Assembly: GCA_905236635.1 (NCBI GenBank)
Contig: CAJOCJ010000005.1
Coordinates: 1-64,000 of the forward strand
Reading direction: 5' to 3'
Source of the DNA: an uncultured Bacteroidales bacterium
GTDB taxonomy: Bacteria; Bacteroidota; Bacteroidia; Bacteroidales; F082
Length of the DNA stretch: 64,000 nt
Of the stretch, positions 43,887 through 51,920 are shown in pieces. Every line of letters begins with the position of its first letter. Position 1 is the stretch's first letter. The notes under the pieces are model-generated. The model saw nothing but the letters and a program-made list of their open reading frames with translations. It did no database searches and was not told where the DNA came from. The position numbers were made by a program, and so were the translations under genes.

Positions 43887-44294
43887 ATGAATATACCACA
43901 AGGAAACAGTAAAGAGGATTTTAAACAGCGTGAAGAAATAATATCGCTTGTTTATCGTCAATGGATTGATGCAAACCCAGACAAAAGAGTTTATAATCGT
44001 TCGTTAAAAGATTATATCAATATCCGTTATTTGTCTATTACAGAAACTATGCACCATGCAGCAAAAAATTATAATTCAACATTGGCTTTACTGCAACTAG
44101 ACACAATACTGCGGTATTCTGTAAAATATGGTAAGCCTAAAACACCTAAGAAAGGGAGTAAGAATCAGAAGATTTTTATGAAAATTCAAGAAATGCACTG
44201 TGATCTGGTTGGTATTGGAACAGTAAAAATGACAGTGGGTGTTAAACGAACCGGTGAGAAGATACAATATTGTATTACTGCGATAAGGGCATAA
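43887..44294 (+). CDS. Conserved hypothetical protein of Bacteroidales
   Basis: This 135-aa soluble protein is not assigned to a named family by me. It starts MNIPQGNSKEDFKQREEIISLVYRQW and contains a basic helical region (NRSLKDYINIRYLSITETMHHAAKNYNSTLALLQLD) and a beta-rich, Lys-rich end (GTVKMTVGVKRTGEKIQYCITAIRA). I have a general impression that similar proteins occur in Bacteroides genomes. It is placed between the restriction operon and the Fic genes. A candidate reverse-strand RNA ends at its 3' edge and read-through would be antisense to it. Confidence 0.65.
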   Translation: MNIPQGNSKEDFKQREEIISLVYRQWIDANPDKRVYNRSLKDYINIRYLSITETMHHAAKNYNSTLALLQLDTILRYSVKYGKPKTPKKGSKNQKIFMKIQEMHCDLVGIGTVKMTVGVKRTGEKIQYCITAIRA

Positions 44295-44295
44295 A

Positions 44296-44377
44296 AAAAA
44301 GAAACCGACAGGTTGGCTCTCTCGAAAGGTCATCGCCAAATTATGGACGTCAACGGACTGTTCCCCTATTGATTTCT
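44296..44377 (-). ncRNA. Candidate small RNA divergent from the first Fic gene
   Basis: A perfect reverse-strand promoter is followed by about 75-80 bases without a supported gene, including GGCGATGACCTTTCGAGAGA and ACCTGTCGGTTTC, and then an uninterrupted T8 run on the reverse strand. The stem before the T-run is weak (AACC/GGTT), which limits confidence in termination. If it reads through, it becomes antisense to the conserved hypothetical gene. Confidence 0.4.
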
Positions 44378-44382
44378 GACTG

Positions 44383-44412
44383 CAAAAATACGATATTTTT
44401 TAATACAATCAA
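44383..44412 (-). promoter_or_regulatory. Reverse-strand promoter of the candidate small RNA
   Basis: On the reverse strand TTG (44410-44412), 19 bases, TATTTTTG (44383-44390). This is an exact consensus fit although no protein gene follows on that strand. Confidence 0.55.
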
Positions 44413-44432
44413 CTAATTTTAAAAAATTTTTG

Positions 44433-44440
44433 TATCTTTG
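44433..44440 (+). promoter_or_regulatory. Putative -7 promoter element of the first Fic gene
   Basis: TATCTTTG lies 20 bases before the ATG at 44461. It is divergent from, and close to, the candidate small RNA promoter at 44383-44412. Confidence 0.45.
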
Positions 44441-44460
44441 CGATAAAATAAAGCATCTCA

Positions 44461-45465
44461 ATGAAACACATACAAAACAAAAGATATATACCGCCGTTTC
44501 AGATAACTGCAGAGATTTTAAGACTTGTATCTGAAATATCCGAACTTGTGGGTGCTCTTAGCATGAGTCTGGGCGATAAAATGCCTTCCCCGATGTTGAG
44601 AAAAGCCAATCAGATCAAGACTATCCACTCATCGCTTGCTATTGAGCATAACAGCCTATCGTTGAAACAGGTAACCGATATTGTGGATGGAAAACATGTA
44701 CTTGGTGCACCAAATGAGATTCGGGAAGTGAAAAATGCGTTGCAAGCTTATCAACTTATGGCACAACTTGACGCTTTTAAAGAAAAAGACCTTCTGAAAG
44801 CTCATGGTCTGATGATGTATGGCTTGATGAATAATGCAGGGCATTATAGATATGACAGCGTGGGTGTTTTCGACGGCAGCCGATGCATACACATGGCTCC
44901 GCCTGCAATGTTCGTCCCTCAACTAATGGGAAATCTCTTCGAGTGGATTAAATCGACGGATGTCCACCCGCTTATAAGCAGTTGCGTATTTCATTATGAA
45001 TTTGAGTTTATTCATCCTTTCATGGACGGTAATGGTCGTATGGGTCGCTATTGGCAAACAATGCTTCTCGCACGTTGGAAAGGAATATTCGCATGGATAC
45101 CGGTTGAAACAATAGTCAAAGCGCATCAACAGGAGTATTACGATGCTATTGCCAAATCAGATGCAGCTGGTGAAAGCACTATTTTCATCACTTTTATGCT
45201 ACAGTGCTTGCTGGATAGTATAAAAGAATATCAAGTAGCGGATAAAGTAGTGGATAAAGTAGCGGATAAAACATTGGGAAATAGGGAACTGGAACTGGTT
45301 AATCTGATAAAAAAGAATAAAAATATCACTATACAGGAAATGATGAAAAAGACTGGCCTCTCAGATAGTGGAGTAAGAAAGATCTTGTCGGGATTGAAGA
45401 AAAAAGGCGTTGTTGAAAGGGTGGGGGCCAACAAAAATGGTTATTGGAAACTTAATAGCTTATAA
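44461..45465 (+). CDS. Fic family protein with C-terminal winged helix
   Basis: The 334-aa protein is a Fic-domain enzyme that would transfer AMP (or another nucleotide part) to a protein. The active motif HPFMDGNGRMGR is at about residues 184-195. An N-terminal segment, TIHSSLAIEHNSLSLKQ, resembles the inhibitory (S/T)xxxE(G/N) helix but with His after Glu. Residues 258-270 are a VADK/VVDK/VADK repeat linker, followed by a winged-helix domain (GNRELELVNLIKKNKNITIQEMMKKTGLSDSGVRKILSGLKKKGVV). The gene is flanked by repeats and lies two genes upstream of a second Fic gene. Target is unknown. Confidence 0.9.
   Translation: MKHIQNKRYIPPFQITAEILRLVSEISELVGALSMSLGDKMPSPMLRKANQIKTIHSSLAIEHNSLSLKQVTDIVDGKHVLGAPNEIREVKNALQAYQLMAQLDAFKEKDLLKAHGLMMYGLMNNAGHYRYDSVGVFDGSRCIHMAPPAMFVPQLMGNLFEWIKSTDVHPLISSCVFHYEFEFIHPFMDGNGRMGRYWQTMLLARWKGIFAWIPVETIVKAHQQEYYDAIAKSDAAGESTIFITFMLQCLLDSIKEYQVADKVVDKVADKTLGNRELELVNLIKKNKNITIQEMMKKTGLSDSGVRKILSGLKKKGVVERVGANKNGYWKLNSL
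45235..45270 (+). repeat. Three-copy 12-base tandem repeat inside the first Fic gene
   Basis: GTAGCGGATAAA, GTAGTGGATAAA, GTAGCGGATAAA occur head to tail. They encode VADK, VVDK and VADK between the Fic core and the winged helix. The unit is a multiple of three, so copy-number change would alter linker length without a frameshift. Confidence 0.85.
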
Positions 45466-45494
45466 GCTTGTAAGATTATGAGCTTAGAAGTGTG
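45457..45494. repeat. AGCTTATAAGCT repeat after the first Fic gene
   Basis: AGCTTATAAGCTTGTAAGAT followed by TATGAGCTTAGAAGTGTGG is related to the copy at 32261-32303 in opposite orientation. It supplies the last codons and the TAA stop of the Fic gene. Confidence 0.55.
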
Positions 45495-45570
45495 GTGACC
45501 CGAGCCGAAAAATAAAATAAACCTCTGAACTTTCAAAAATTTTTCGTACTTTTGCAAAAAGAGAATTTCT

Positions 45571-45828
45571 ATGAAACACATTCAATATCCCACTCAAGGC
45601 ACCTGCTCGGTGCTCATCGACGTCACCGCCGATGATAACGACGTCATCCAACAAGTGTTCTTCCTCGGAGGATGCAACGGCAACACCCAGGGCATCTGCC
45701 GCCTTGTCACCGGACAGAAAATCGACGACGTCATCAGCAAACTCAACGGAATCCGCTGTGGTAACAAACCCACATCATGCCCCGACCAGCTCTGTAGGGC
45801 ATTGGAACAGTTGAAGAAAGAAAAATAA
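45571..45828 (+). CDS. TSCPD domain protein (TIGR03905 type)
   Basis: This 85-aa protein belongs to the stand-alone TSCPD family: GTCSVLIDV at the start, the central FLGGCNGNTQGICRLVTGQ and the C-terminal GIRCGNKPTSCPDQL. TSCPD domains also occur at the C-terminus of some ribonucleotide reductases, where the cysteines may bind metal; the role of the short form is unknown. A -7 box TACTTTTG is at 45547-45554, 16 bases before the ATG. It lies between the two Fic genes. Confidence 0.85.
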   Translation: MKHIQYPTQGTCSVLIDVTADDNDVIQQVFFLGGCNGNTQGICRLVTGQKIDDVISKLNGIRCGNKPTSCPDQLCRALEQLKKEK

Positions 45829-45835
45829 AAAAAAC

Positions 45836-45896
45836 TTGCCGATATCGGCAAAAAATCGTATCTTTGCAGCGGTTTTTAACTAAAATCTTGCCGATA
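45836..45896 (+). promoter_or_regulatory. Promoter and overlapping palindromic operator of the second Fic gene
   Basis: The perfect palindrome TTGCCGATATCGGCAA (45836-45851) starts with the -33 TTG. After 20 bases TATCTTTG (45859-45866) is the -7 box. A half-site TTGCCGATA (45888-45896) lies directly before the ATG at 45899. The arrangement fits repression by a factor binding over the promoter; the N-terminal HTH of the Fic protein itself is a candidate. Confidence 0.6.
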
Positions 45897-45898
45897 AT

Positions 45899-46783
45899 AT
45901 GGAATATATTTCAGTCACACAATATGCCGAAAAGTACGGAATAAGCGAGCGAACAGCCCGTAATTATTGTGCTTCGGGTAAAATAGATGGTGCTTTCCTT
46001 ACCGGAAAAACATGGACTATCCCCGCCGATGCATCATTGCCTAAAAAAGGCAAAACAAAAATATCGTCATTGCTTAAACGTCTGCGTGAAGAGAAAGACA
46101 GCCGTATGAAAGGCGGCATTTATCACCGCATCCAAATTGATTTGACATACAACTCCAACCATATTGAGGGCAGTCGCCTCACCAAGGAGCAGACTCGACT
46201 GATTTTTGAGACTAACACCATAGGCATAACAACCGAAAACACCAACGTTGACGATATAATGGAGACTGTAAACCATTTCCGTTGTATCGATTACATTATC
46301 GACCACGCTACCGAAAAAATCACAGAAGCACATATAAAACAGTTGCATCTGATATTGAAAACCATCACATCCGACAGCCGGAAACCGTGGTTTGCAGTAG
46401 GCGATTACAAGCGTTTGGCAAACGAGATTGGGGGTGAGGCGACGACAATGCCAGCTGATGTGCATACATCCATAAAGACTTTATTATCAGATTATTATGC
46501 GATAAAGAAAGTGGGGCTTGACGATATTATTGATTTTCACGTGAAGTTCGAACGCGTTCATCCGTTTCAAGACGGCAATGGCCGCATAGGGCGAATGCTG
46601 ATATTTTGGCAATGCCTGCAAAACGACATCGTCCCGTTTGTCATCAGTGAAGACCTGCGCTTGTTTTATTATCGTGGATTGCAAAATTGGGGGCATATCA
46701 ACGGTTATCTTAGAGACACTTGTTTGACAGCTCAAGATAATTTCAAGGCATTGTTGGATTATTTCAAAATGAATCACAAATGA
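45899..46783 (+). CDS. Fic family protein with N-terminal helix-turn-helix
   Basis: The 294-aa protein starts with a HTH/MerR-like segment (YISVTQYAEKYGISERTARNYCASGKIDGAFLTGKTWTIPAD). The inhibitory helix motif SNHIEGS (fits (S/T)xxxE(G/N)) is near residue 85, and the Fic active motif HPFQDGNGRIGR is at residues 221-232. It is expected to AMPylate a target protein and be self-inhibited through the motif. It overlaps nnrD by four bases (ATGA). The palindrome at its promoter suggests autoregulation. Confidence 0.9.
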   Translation: MEYISVTQYAEKYGISERTARNYCASGKIDGAFLTGKTWTIPADASLPKKGKTKISSLLKRLREEKDSRMKGGIYHRIQIDLTYNSNHIEGSRLTKEQTRLIFETNTIGITTENTNVDDIMETVNHFRCIDYIIDHATEKITEAHIKQLHLILKTITSDSRKPWFAVGDYKRLANEIGGEATTMPADVHTSIKTLLSDYYAIKKVGLDDIIDFHVKFERVHPFQDGNGRIGRMLIFWQCLQNDIVPFVISEDLRLFYYRGLQNWGHINGYLRDTCLTAQDNFKALLDYFKMNHK

Positions 46784-47637
46784 AAAACATACAAAATCAA
46801 GAATCGGCATTTATTGAGGTGACCGACGAGCTCGTCAGGCCGCTGTTGCACGTGAGGGCCAAGGACTCGCACAAAGGCACCTACGGCCATGCGCTGCTGA
46901 TAGCGGGCTCTACAGGCAAGACCGGCGCCGCTCTGCTGGCATCGGAGGCCTGCATGCGCTCGGGCGTCGGACTGCTCACCACACATCTGCCGAAAACGGC
47001 GATGCTGCCACTCCAGGTGTATCTTCCAGAGGCGATGATAAGCGTCGATAAGTCAGACGACTGCTTCTCGCAAGTACCGGACCTTCAGCCATATAACGCG
47101 ATAGGAGTGGGGCCTGGCCTCGGCAAGGCGCCTGAGACGATGACCGCACTGAAGATACTGATACAAGAATCGAAGGCGCCTATGGTGTTCGACGCCGACG
47201 CGCTGAATATCCTGGCTGAAAACAAGACGTGGCTGGCGTTTCTGCCTGCACGCACCATCATCACGCCGCATCCTAAAGAGTTTGAGAGGCTGTTTGGCAA
47301 GACCGACAGCCGTGAACAAGCCATCGAGCTACAACGCGAGATGGCGATGCGATATAAGATCATCATCGTGCTGAAAGGCGCGAACACCACAACTATACTG
47401 CCGGATGGACGCTGCTTCGTCAACACCACGGGCAACCCGGGCATGGCGACAGGCGGCAGCGGCGACGTGCTCACAGGCATAATACTGTCGCTGCTAGCAC
47501 AGCGTTATACGCCGGAAGAAGCAGCAATAATAGGGGTTTTCATGCATGGCATGGCAGGCGACGCCGCTGCCGCGAAACTCGGCATGGAAGCTATGATAGC
47601 AGGGGATATTACGAAGTATTTGGATTTTAGATTGTGA
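46780..47637 (+). CDS. nnrD: ADP-dependent NAD(P)H-hydrate dehydratase
   Basis: This is a 285-aa enzyme of the ribokinase-like fold that repairs hydrated NAD(P)H. The sequence shows KGTYGHALLIAGSTGKTGAALLASEACMRSGVGLLT, VGPGLGK, TPHPKEFERL and GNPGMATGGSGDVLTGII, all family signatures. In many bacteria it is fused to the epimerase NnrE; here it stands alone, so NnrE must be elsewhere. It starts within the stop of the second Fic gene (ATGA), which couples its translation to that gene. Confidence 0.92.
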   Translation: MKNIQNQESAFIEVTDELVRPLLHVRAKDSHKGTYGHALLIAGSTGKTGAALLASEACMRSGVGLLTTHLPKTAMLPLQVYLPEAMISVDKSDDCFSQVPDLQPYNAIGVGPGLGKAPETMTALKILIQESKAPMVFDADALNILAENKTWLAFLPARTIITPHPKEFERLFGKTDSREQAIELQREMAMRYKIIIVLKGANTTTILPDGRCFVNTTGNPGMATGGSGDVLTGIILSLLAQRYTPEEAAIIGVFMHGMAGDAAAAKLGMEAMIAGDITKYLDFRL

Positions 47638-47639
47638 CC

Positions 47640-47751
47640 GTCATTTCGAGCGAAATGTAACGAAGTGAAATGTAGTCGAGAAATCTTCCACCAACGAGAG
47701 CTTAGGAGTGTAGAGGATTTATTCATTCCGCTACGCTTCAGTCGAAATGAC
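47640..47751. repeat. Interspersed palindromic repeat, GTCATTTCGA family, copy C
   Basis: The left arm begins GTCATTTCGAGCGAAATG and reaches GAGAAATC; the right arm ends CTTCAGTCGAAATGAC. The centre CCACCAACGAGAGCTTA matches copy A at 24333-24444 closely. It separates the ends of nnrD and the convergent parE and could act as a terminator. Confidence 0.8.
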
Positions 47752-47760
47752 GTGTGAAAA

Positions 47761-49686
47761 TTAGTCTAGCTTATCGATATTCGAATCGTCCTCGATTCTG
47801 AGGTTGTCGATGATGAATTTCTGACGCTGGTCGGTATTCTTTCCCATGTAATATTTCAAAAGCTCAGGTATCGTCATGTCGTGGCGCAGGATGATAGGCT
47901 CCAGGCGCATGTTCGGACCGATGAAATAACTGAACTCGTCGGGCGAGATCTCGCCGAGACCTTTGAATCGTGTTATCTCCGGATGGGCGCCAAGCGACTT
48001 GATGGCATCGACGCGCTCCTCGTCGGAATAGCAATAACGTGTCTCCTTCTTGTTTCTCACACGGAACAACGGGGTCTGCAGTATATACAGGTGTCCGCCA
48101 CGAACCACGTCGGGGTAGAACTGCAGGAAGAAAGTGAGCATCAGCAGGCGGATATGCATGCCGTCGACATCAGCATCGGTGGCGATGACGATGTTGTTAT
48201 ATCTCAGATTCTCAATCGATTCATCAATGTTTAAAGCAGCCTGCAGGAGGTTGAACTCTTCGTTCTCGTAAACGATCTTCTTGGTTAAACCATAGCAGTT
48301 GAGCGGCTTTCCACGCAGGCTGAACACCGCCTGTGTCTGTGCGTCGCGGCTCTTGGTGATGCTTCCCGATGCCGAGTCACCCTCGGTGATGAACAGCGTC
48401 GATTCGAGACGTTTCTCCTGGTTGGTGTTGTAATGTATGCGGCAGTCGCGGAGCTTTCTGTTGTTGAGGCTGACCTTCTTGGCGCTCTCACGGGCGAGCT
48501 TCTTGATGTTTGCCATGCCCTTGCGCTCCTTCTCGTTCTGTATGATCTTACGCATCAAAGCCTCGGCAACGTCGCTGTTCATGTGCAGGAACTTGTCGAA
48601 ATGGCGTTTGATGATATCAGTGATATACTGACGGATGGTCGTCTCGCTCTCCTTGTCCATGTAGTTCGACGAGAACTTGGTCTTCGTCTGGCCTTCGAAC
48701 TCAGGCTCATCGACTTTTATCGACAACGAGGCGATGAACGCGCTGCGGATGTCGGATGTCTCGTATTCTTTGTTGTAGAACTCTCTGATAGTCTTGGCGA
48801 TAGCCTCACGGAACACGTTGAGATGCGTGCCCCCAAGCGGGTTATACTGTCCGTTGGCGAACGGGAAATATTCCTCGTTGCTCGTCACGTTGGAATGTGT
48901 GAACGCGCATTCGAAGTCGCCTTCTTTGATATGTATGATAGGGTAGGCGCAGCTCTCGAGTTTGCCGATCTTACGTGTCAGCAGGTCGAGGAGGCCGTTC
49001 TTCGCCTGGTATTTCTGTCCGTTGAGAATCAGTGTCAAGCCGCTGTTTAAAAATGCGTAGTTCCACACCATCTCATCGACGTATTCCATAAGGAAATGGT
49101 AGTTTCCGAACAACTCGGCGTCGGGCACGAATGTTATCTCTGTGCCGTTTTTCTGGTCTGTCGGGATGATGTCCGATTCGGATAGTAGTTCGCCTTTTGA
49201 GAACTCGACGACTTTCGTCATGCCGTCGCGGAATGCCTGTGCGCGGAAGTAAGAAGATGCTGCGTTGGTGGCTTTGGCGCCGACGCCGTTGAGACCCACG
49301 GCTTTCTTGAACGCTCCGGTGTTGTACTTGCCGCCGGTGTTCATCTGGCCCATACAGTCTTTGAGCGATGCCAGCGGGATGCCGCGGCCGTAGTCACGCA
49401 CACGCACCTTGCCGTCGTTTATGTCGATCTCGATGACCTTGCCGGCACCCATGTTGAACTCGTCGATGCTGTTGTCAACGATCTCTTTCAACAGGATATA
49501 GATGCCGTCGTCGTGTGCCGAGCCGTCGCCCGCCTTGCCGATGTACATGCCAAGACGCTTGCGGATATGCTCATTCCACGACAGATGCTGGATGGCATCG
49601 TCATTATAATCGACCGGATTAACGTTTGTAGTAAAGTCTAACTCGTTGTCTTCCAGAATGTTATCTTCAATAATCTCTTCCGCCAT
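47761..49686 (-). CDS. parE: DNA topoisomerase IV subunit B
   Basis: The ATPase subunit (641 aa) of topoisomerase IV decatenates chromosomes. The GHKL ATPase site (EIVDNSIDEFNMG, VRDYGRGIPLASLKD, AVGLNGVGAKATNA), the Toprim motif (FITEGDSASG, ATDADVDGMHIRLLMLTF) and a C-terminal tail are present. The Bacteroidota ParE/GyrB split is supported by the short length and GDFECAFTHSN region. The start at 49686 (MAEEIIED) is chosen because the longer in-frame opening covers the promoter region. No parC is adjacent. Confidence 0.9.
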   Translation of the reverse strand: MAEEIIEDNILEDNELDFTTNVNPVDYNDDAIQHLSWNEHIRKRLGMYIGKAGDGSAHDDGIYILLKEIVDNSIDEFNMGAGKVIEIDINDGKVRVRDYGRGIPLASLKDCMGQMNTGGKYNTGAFKKAVGLNGVGAKATNAASSYFRAQAFRDGMTKVVEFSKGELLSESDIIPTDQKNGTEITFVPDAELFGNYHFLMEYVDEMVWNYAFLNSGLTLILNGQKYQAKNGLLDLLTRKIGKLESCAYPIIHIKEGDFECAFTHSNVTSNEEYFPFANGQYNPLGGTHLNVFREAIAKTIREFYNKEYETSDIRSAFIASLSIKVDEPEFEGQTKTKFSSNYMDKESETTIRQYITDIIKRHFDKFLHMNSDVAEALMRKIIQNEKERKGMANIKKLARESAKKVSLNNRKLRDCRIHYNTNQEKRLESTLFITEGDSASGSITKSRDAQTQAVFSLRGKPLNCYGLTKKIVYENEEFNLLQAALNIDESIENLRYNNIVIATDADVDGMHIRLLMLTFFLQFYPDVVRGGHLYILQTPLFRVRNKKETRYCYSDEERVDAIKSLGAHPEITRFKGLGEISPDEFSYFIGPNMRLEPIILRHDMTIPELLKYYMGKNTDQRQKFIIDNLRIEDDSNIDKLD

Positions 49687-49753
49687 GTTCTCAAAAAACT
49701 TTTTGCAAAAATAATAAAAAAAATTGTATTTTTGCACAATTTTTAAAATTGTT

Positions 49754-50656
49754 ATGAACACGAAATTAACATCGAATAAAAAGGTTTTCGGCACTATCTG
49801 CGGCATTTTGGCGGCGGTGTTTTACGGCACCAACCCGTTGGGGGCGCTGAAGCTCTATGAGCAGGGCATGAATACCAACTCGGTGTTGTTCAGCCGCTTC
49901 AGCATGGCGTGGATAATCATATCTATCATATTGATAATCAAGAAGGAAAGTCTGAAAGTCAATAGGAGGGAGTTCGGTGTCTTGACGGCGCTCGGACTGC
50001 TTTTCACGGCATCGTCGATGACGCTTTATTTCAGCTTCCATTACATCGCGGCAGGTGTGGCCTCTACGCTTCTGTTCACTTATCCCATCATGACAGCCGT
50101 TATCATGAACCTGTTTTTCAAGGAGAAAGCGGGGTTCAAGACTATTGTCGCCATAATTTTGTCGCTTGTTGGCGTGCTTTTGCTTTATTGGAGCGATGCC
50201 GGCGGCGCGTTGAACACTCTCGGCGTCATATTGGTGCTCGTCTCAGCGTTGACATACGCCATCTACATCATCGTGGTGAACCGTTGTCCGCTCGAGATGT
50301 CGTCGTTTAAGATCAACTTCTACGTGGTGCTTTATTGTGCCATCGGAATGGCAGTGTTTGCCTGGCTTACTGGGCAGCCGCTGCGTTTGCCTCACAACGC
50401 CGTCAGCTGGTTCTACTCGGTCTGGCTTGCCGTCGTTCCTGCCACTTTATCGCTTGTCTTGATGGTCTATGCCTCGAAATATGTGGGAGCCACTCCAACT
50501 GCAATCCTCGGAGCATTAGAGCCTTTAACAGCAGTTTTAATCGGCATATTCGTGTTTAATGAGCCTTTCGGCCTTCGTCTCGCAATAGGTATCGTGCTGA
50601 TTCTCGGTGCGGTGATTATCACTGCTTATCAGTCGAAGAAGAAATCAGAGATTTGA
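49754..50656 (+). CDS. EamA/DMT family transporter
   Basis: The 300-aa membrane protein has ten predicted transmembrane segments in two EamA repeats (the first with FYGTNPLGALKLYEQG and FSRFSMAWIII, the second with SALTYAIYIIVVNRCPL and GATPTAILGALEPLTAVLIGIFVFNEP). It probably exports or imports small metabolites. The 3' end overlaps the convergent flippase gene by 38 bases. The start at 49754 is selected because it lies after a TATTTTTG-type -7 box. Confidence 0.88.
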   Translation: MNTKLTSNKKVFGTICGILAAVFYGTNPLGALKLYEQGMNTNSVLFSRFSMAWIIISIILIIKKESLKVNRREFGVLTALGLLFTASSMTLYFSFHYIAAGVASTLLFTYPIMTAVIMNLFFKEKAGFKTIVAIILSLVGVLLLYWSDAGGALNTLGVILVLVSALTYAIYIIVVNRCPLEMSSFKINFYVVLYCAIGMAVFAWLTGQPLRLPHNAVSWFYSVWLAVVPATLSLVLMVYASKYVGATPTAILGALEPLTAVLIGIFVFNEPFGLRLAIGIVLILGAVIITAYQSKKKSEI

Positions 50657-51920
50657 TTTCGGAAACCAGCAGTTTCATGTCGTGTTTGGTGACGAGTAAC
50701 TCTTTTGCAGAGATTTTACTGGTCTTTCTGAATATTATCCATTGATAGATGATAATTGCAAGGTTGGTTATCGACACTGAGATGCCGGCGCCGACCATGC
50801 CGAGGGTGGGTATCAGGAGGTAGAGGGCGGGTATCGTCACCACAAATCCCACCAAAGCCGCGTAGAGATTGTGTTTCGGCATGTTGACGCCTGAGAAGAA
50901 ATGGCAGAATACGGTATGTGCCGACATGAACACCATGCCGGGTGCCAGGGCTATCATCACGGCACGCATAGGAGCGAAGTTCTCAGTAAACACCCAGGAA
51001 TACACGCTGGTAGGGATGAGGCAGATGACGAGCATGCTCAGCGCTGTGAATATCGTGGCGGTCTTGAGCAGCTGCACCGTTATCCTTGCCGATTTGTCGT
51101 TATCGCTGAGGTTGCTGATCTTCGAAAACTGCACCATGGCAATGCTTTGTCCGATGATCTTAGGCGCTTCCGCCACCTGTGAGGCTGCGTTGTAGATGCC
51201 CACCTGCGCGTCGCCCCAGAATCCCTTGATAATCCAGAAACTCAAGCGTTTGTTGAGCATCGAGACCATATTGGTGAGCTGTATTATAGTGCCGAAGCGG
51301 AACATCTCTTTTATGGTCGGCATCAGACTGTCGTCGCCTTTGTCGCCGAGATACCGCCAGATTTGCGTCAAGCCGCAGATATAGCTCACGACATAGCCTG
51401 TCAGGAGCGAGAACACGAAGGCGTGGGCGTCGCGGATGTCGAACACGAAGATATACACCAGCATCGAGCTCATCTGAGTCAGGAACTGTATGATAAACAA
51501 TAAGTTATTAGTCATGATGCGCTCTTTTCCTAGAAGGGTGTTGAGGTTGAAATTATGCAGGCTGTAGATGAACACCAGCAGCAACACCAACCCGTGGTAG
51601 CCTTCAGGAATGAAGCCGATTTTTGTGGGGATAAACGAGAAGACAAACATCATCAGGGCGTAGAATGCCGCCACCATCGCCGACCAGGTGTACGATATCT
51701 TGAACAAGGTGCGATAGGGCTTTCTCGGCGTGAAATAGACGAGTCCCGGGCCTGCCAGCAGCTCCACACCGATGAGAAGCAGCGACACGTCGACGAGTAC
51801 TATGCCACCGATGCCCCATGCCTCCGCGCCGAGGTAATGCGTGCCAAACCACAGCGTGATGAAGTTGCAGAGGGCGTTCAGAAGACGCGTGCCGAAAGTG
51901 CCGAAGATGTTTTTGAACAT
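50619..51920 (-). CDS. Polysaccharide flippase (MATE/Wzx-like)
   Basis: The 433-aa membrane protein has about twelve transmembrane segments, beginning MFKNIFGTFGTRLLNALCNFITLWFGTHYLGAEAWG, the typical opening of Wzx/oligosaccharide flippases, with further family features such as NKRLSFWIIKGFWGDAQVGIYNAASQVAEAP. It is expected to move lipid-linked sugars across the inner membrane. The glycosyltransferase fusion that starts on the other strand at 52025 is the likely partner in envelope polysaccharide assembly. The ATG at 51920 is chosen for the family start. Confidence 0.88.
   Translation of the reverse strand: MFKNIFGTFGTRLLNALCNFITLWFGTHYLGAEAWGIGGIVLVDVSLLLIGVELLAGPGLVYFTPRKPYRTLFKISYTWSAMVAAFYALMMFVFSFIPTKIGFIPEGYHGLVLLLVFIYSLHNFNLNTLLGKERIMTNNLLFIIQFLTQMSSMLVYIFVFDIRDAHAFVFSLLTGYVVSYICGLTQIWRYLGDKGDDSLMPTIKEMFRFGTIIQLTNMVSMLNKRLSFWIIKGFWGDAQVGIYNAASQVAEAPKIIGQSIAMVQFSKISNLSDNDKSARITVQLLKTATIFTALSMLVICLIPTSVYSWVFTENFAPMRAVMIALAPGMVFMSAHTVFCHFFSGVNMPKHNLYAALVGFVVTIPALYLLIPTLGMVGAGISVSITNLAIIIYQWIIFRKTSKISAKELLVTKHDMKLLVSEIKSLISSSTDKQ

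Noticed and set aside
44097-44339. 80-codon reverse-strand frame opposite the conserved hypothetical gene
   Set aside because: It is antisense to the hypothetical gene and has no recognisable features; the reverse-strand promoter is explained better by a small RNA.
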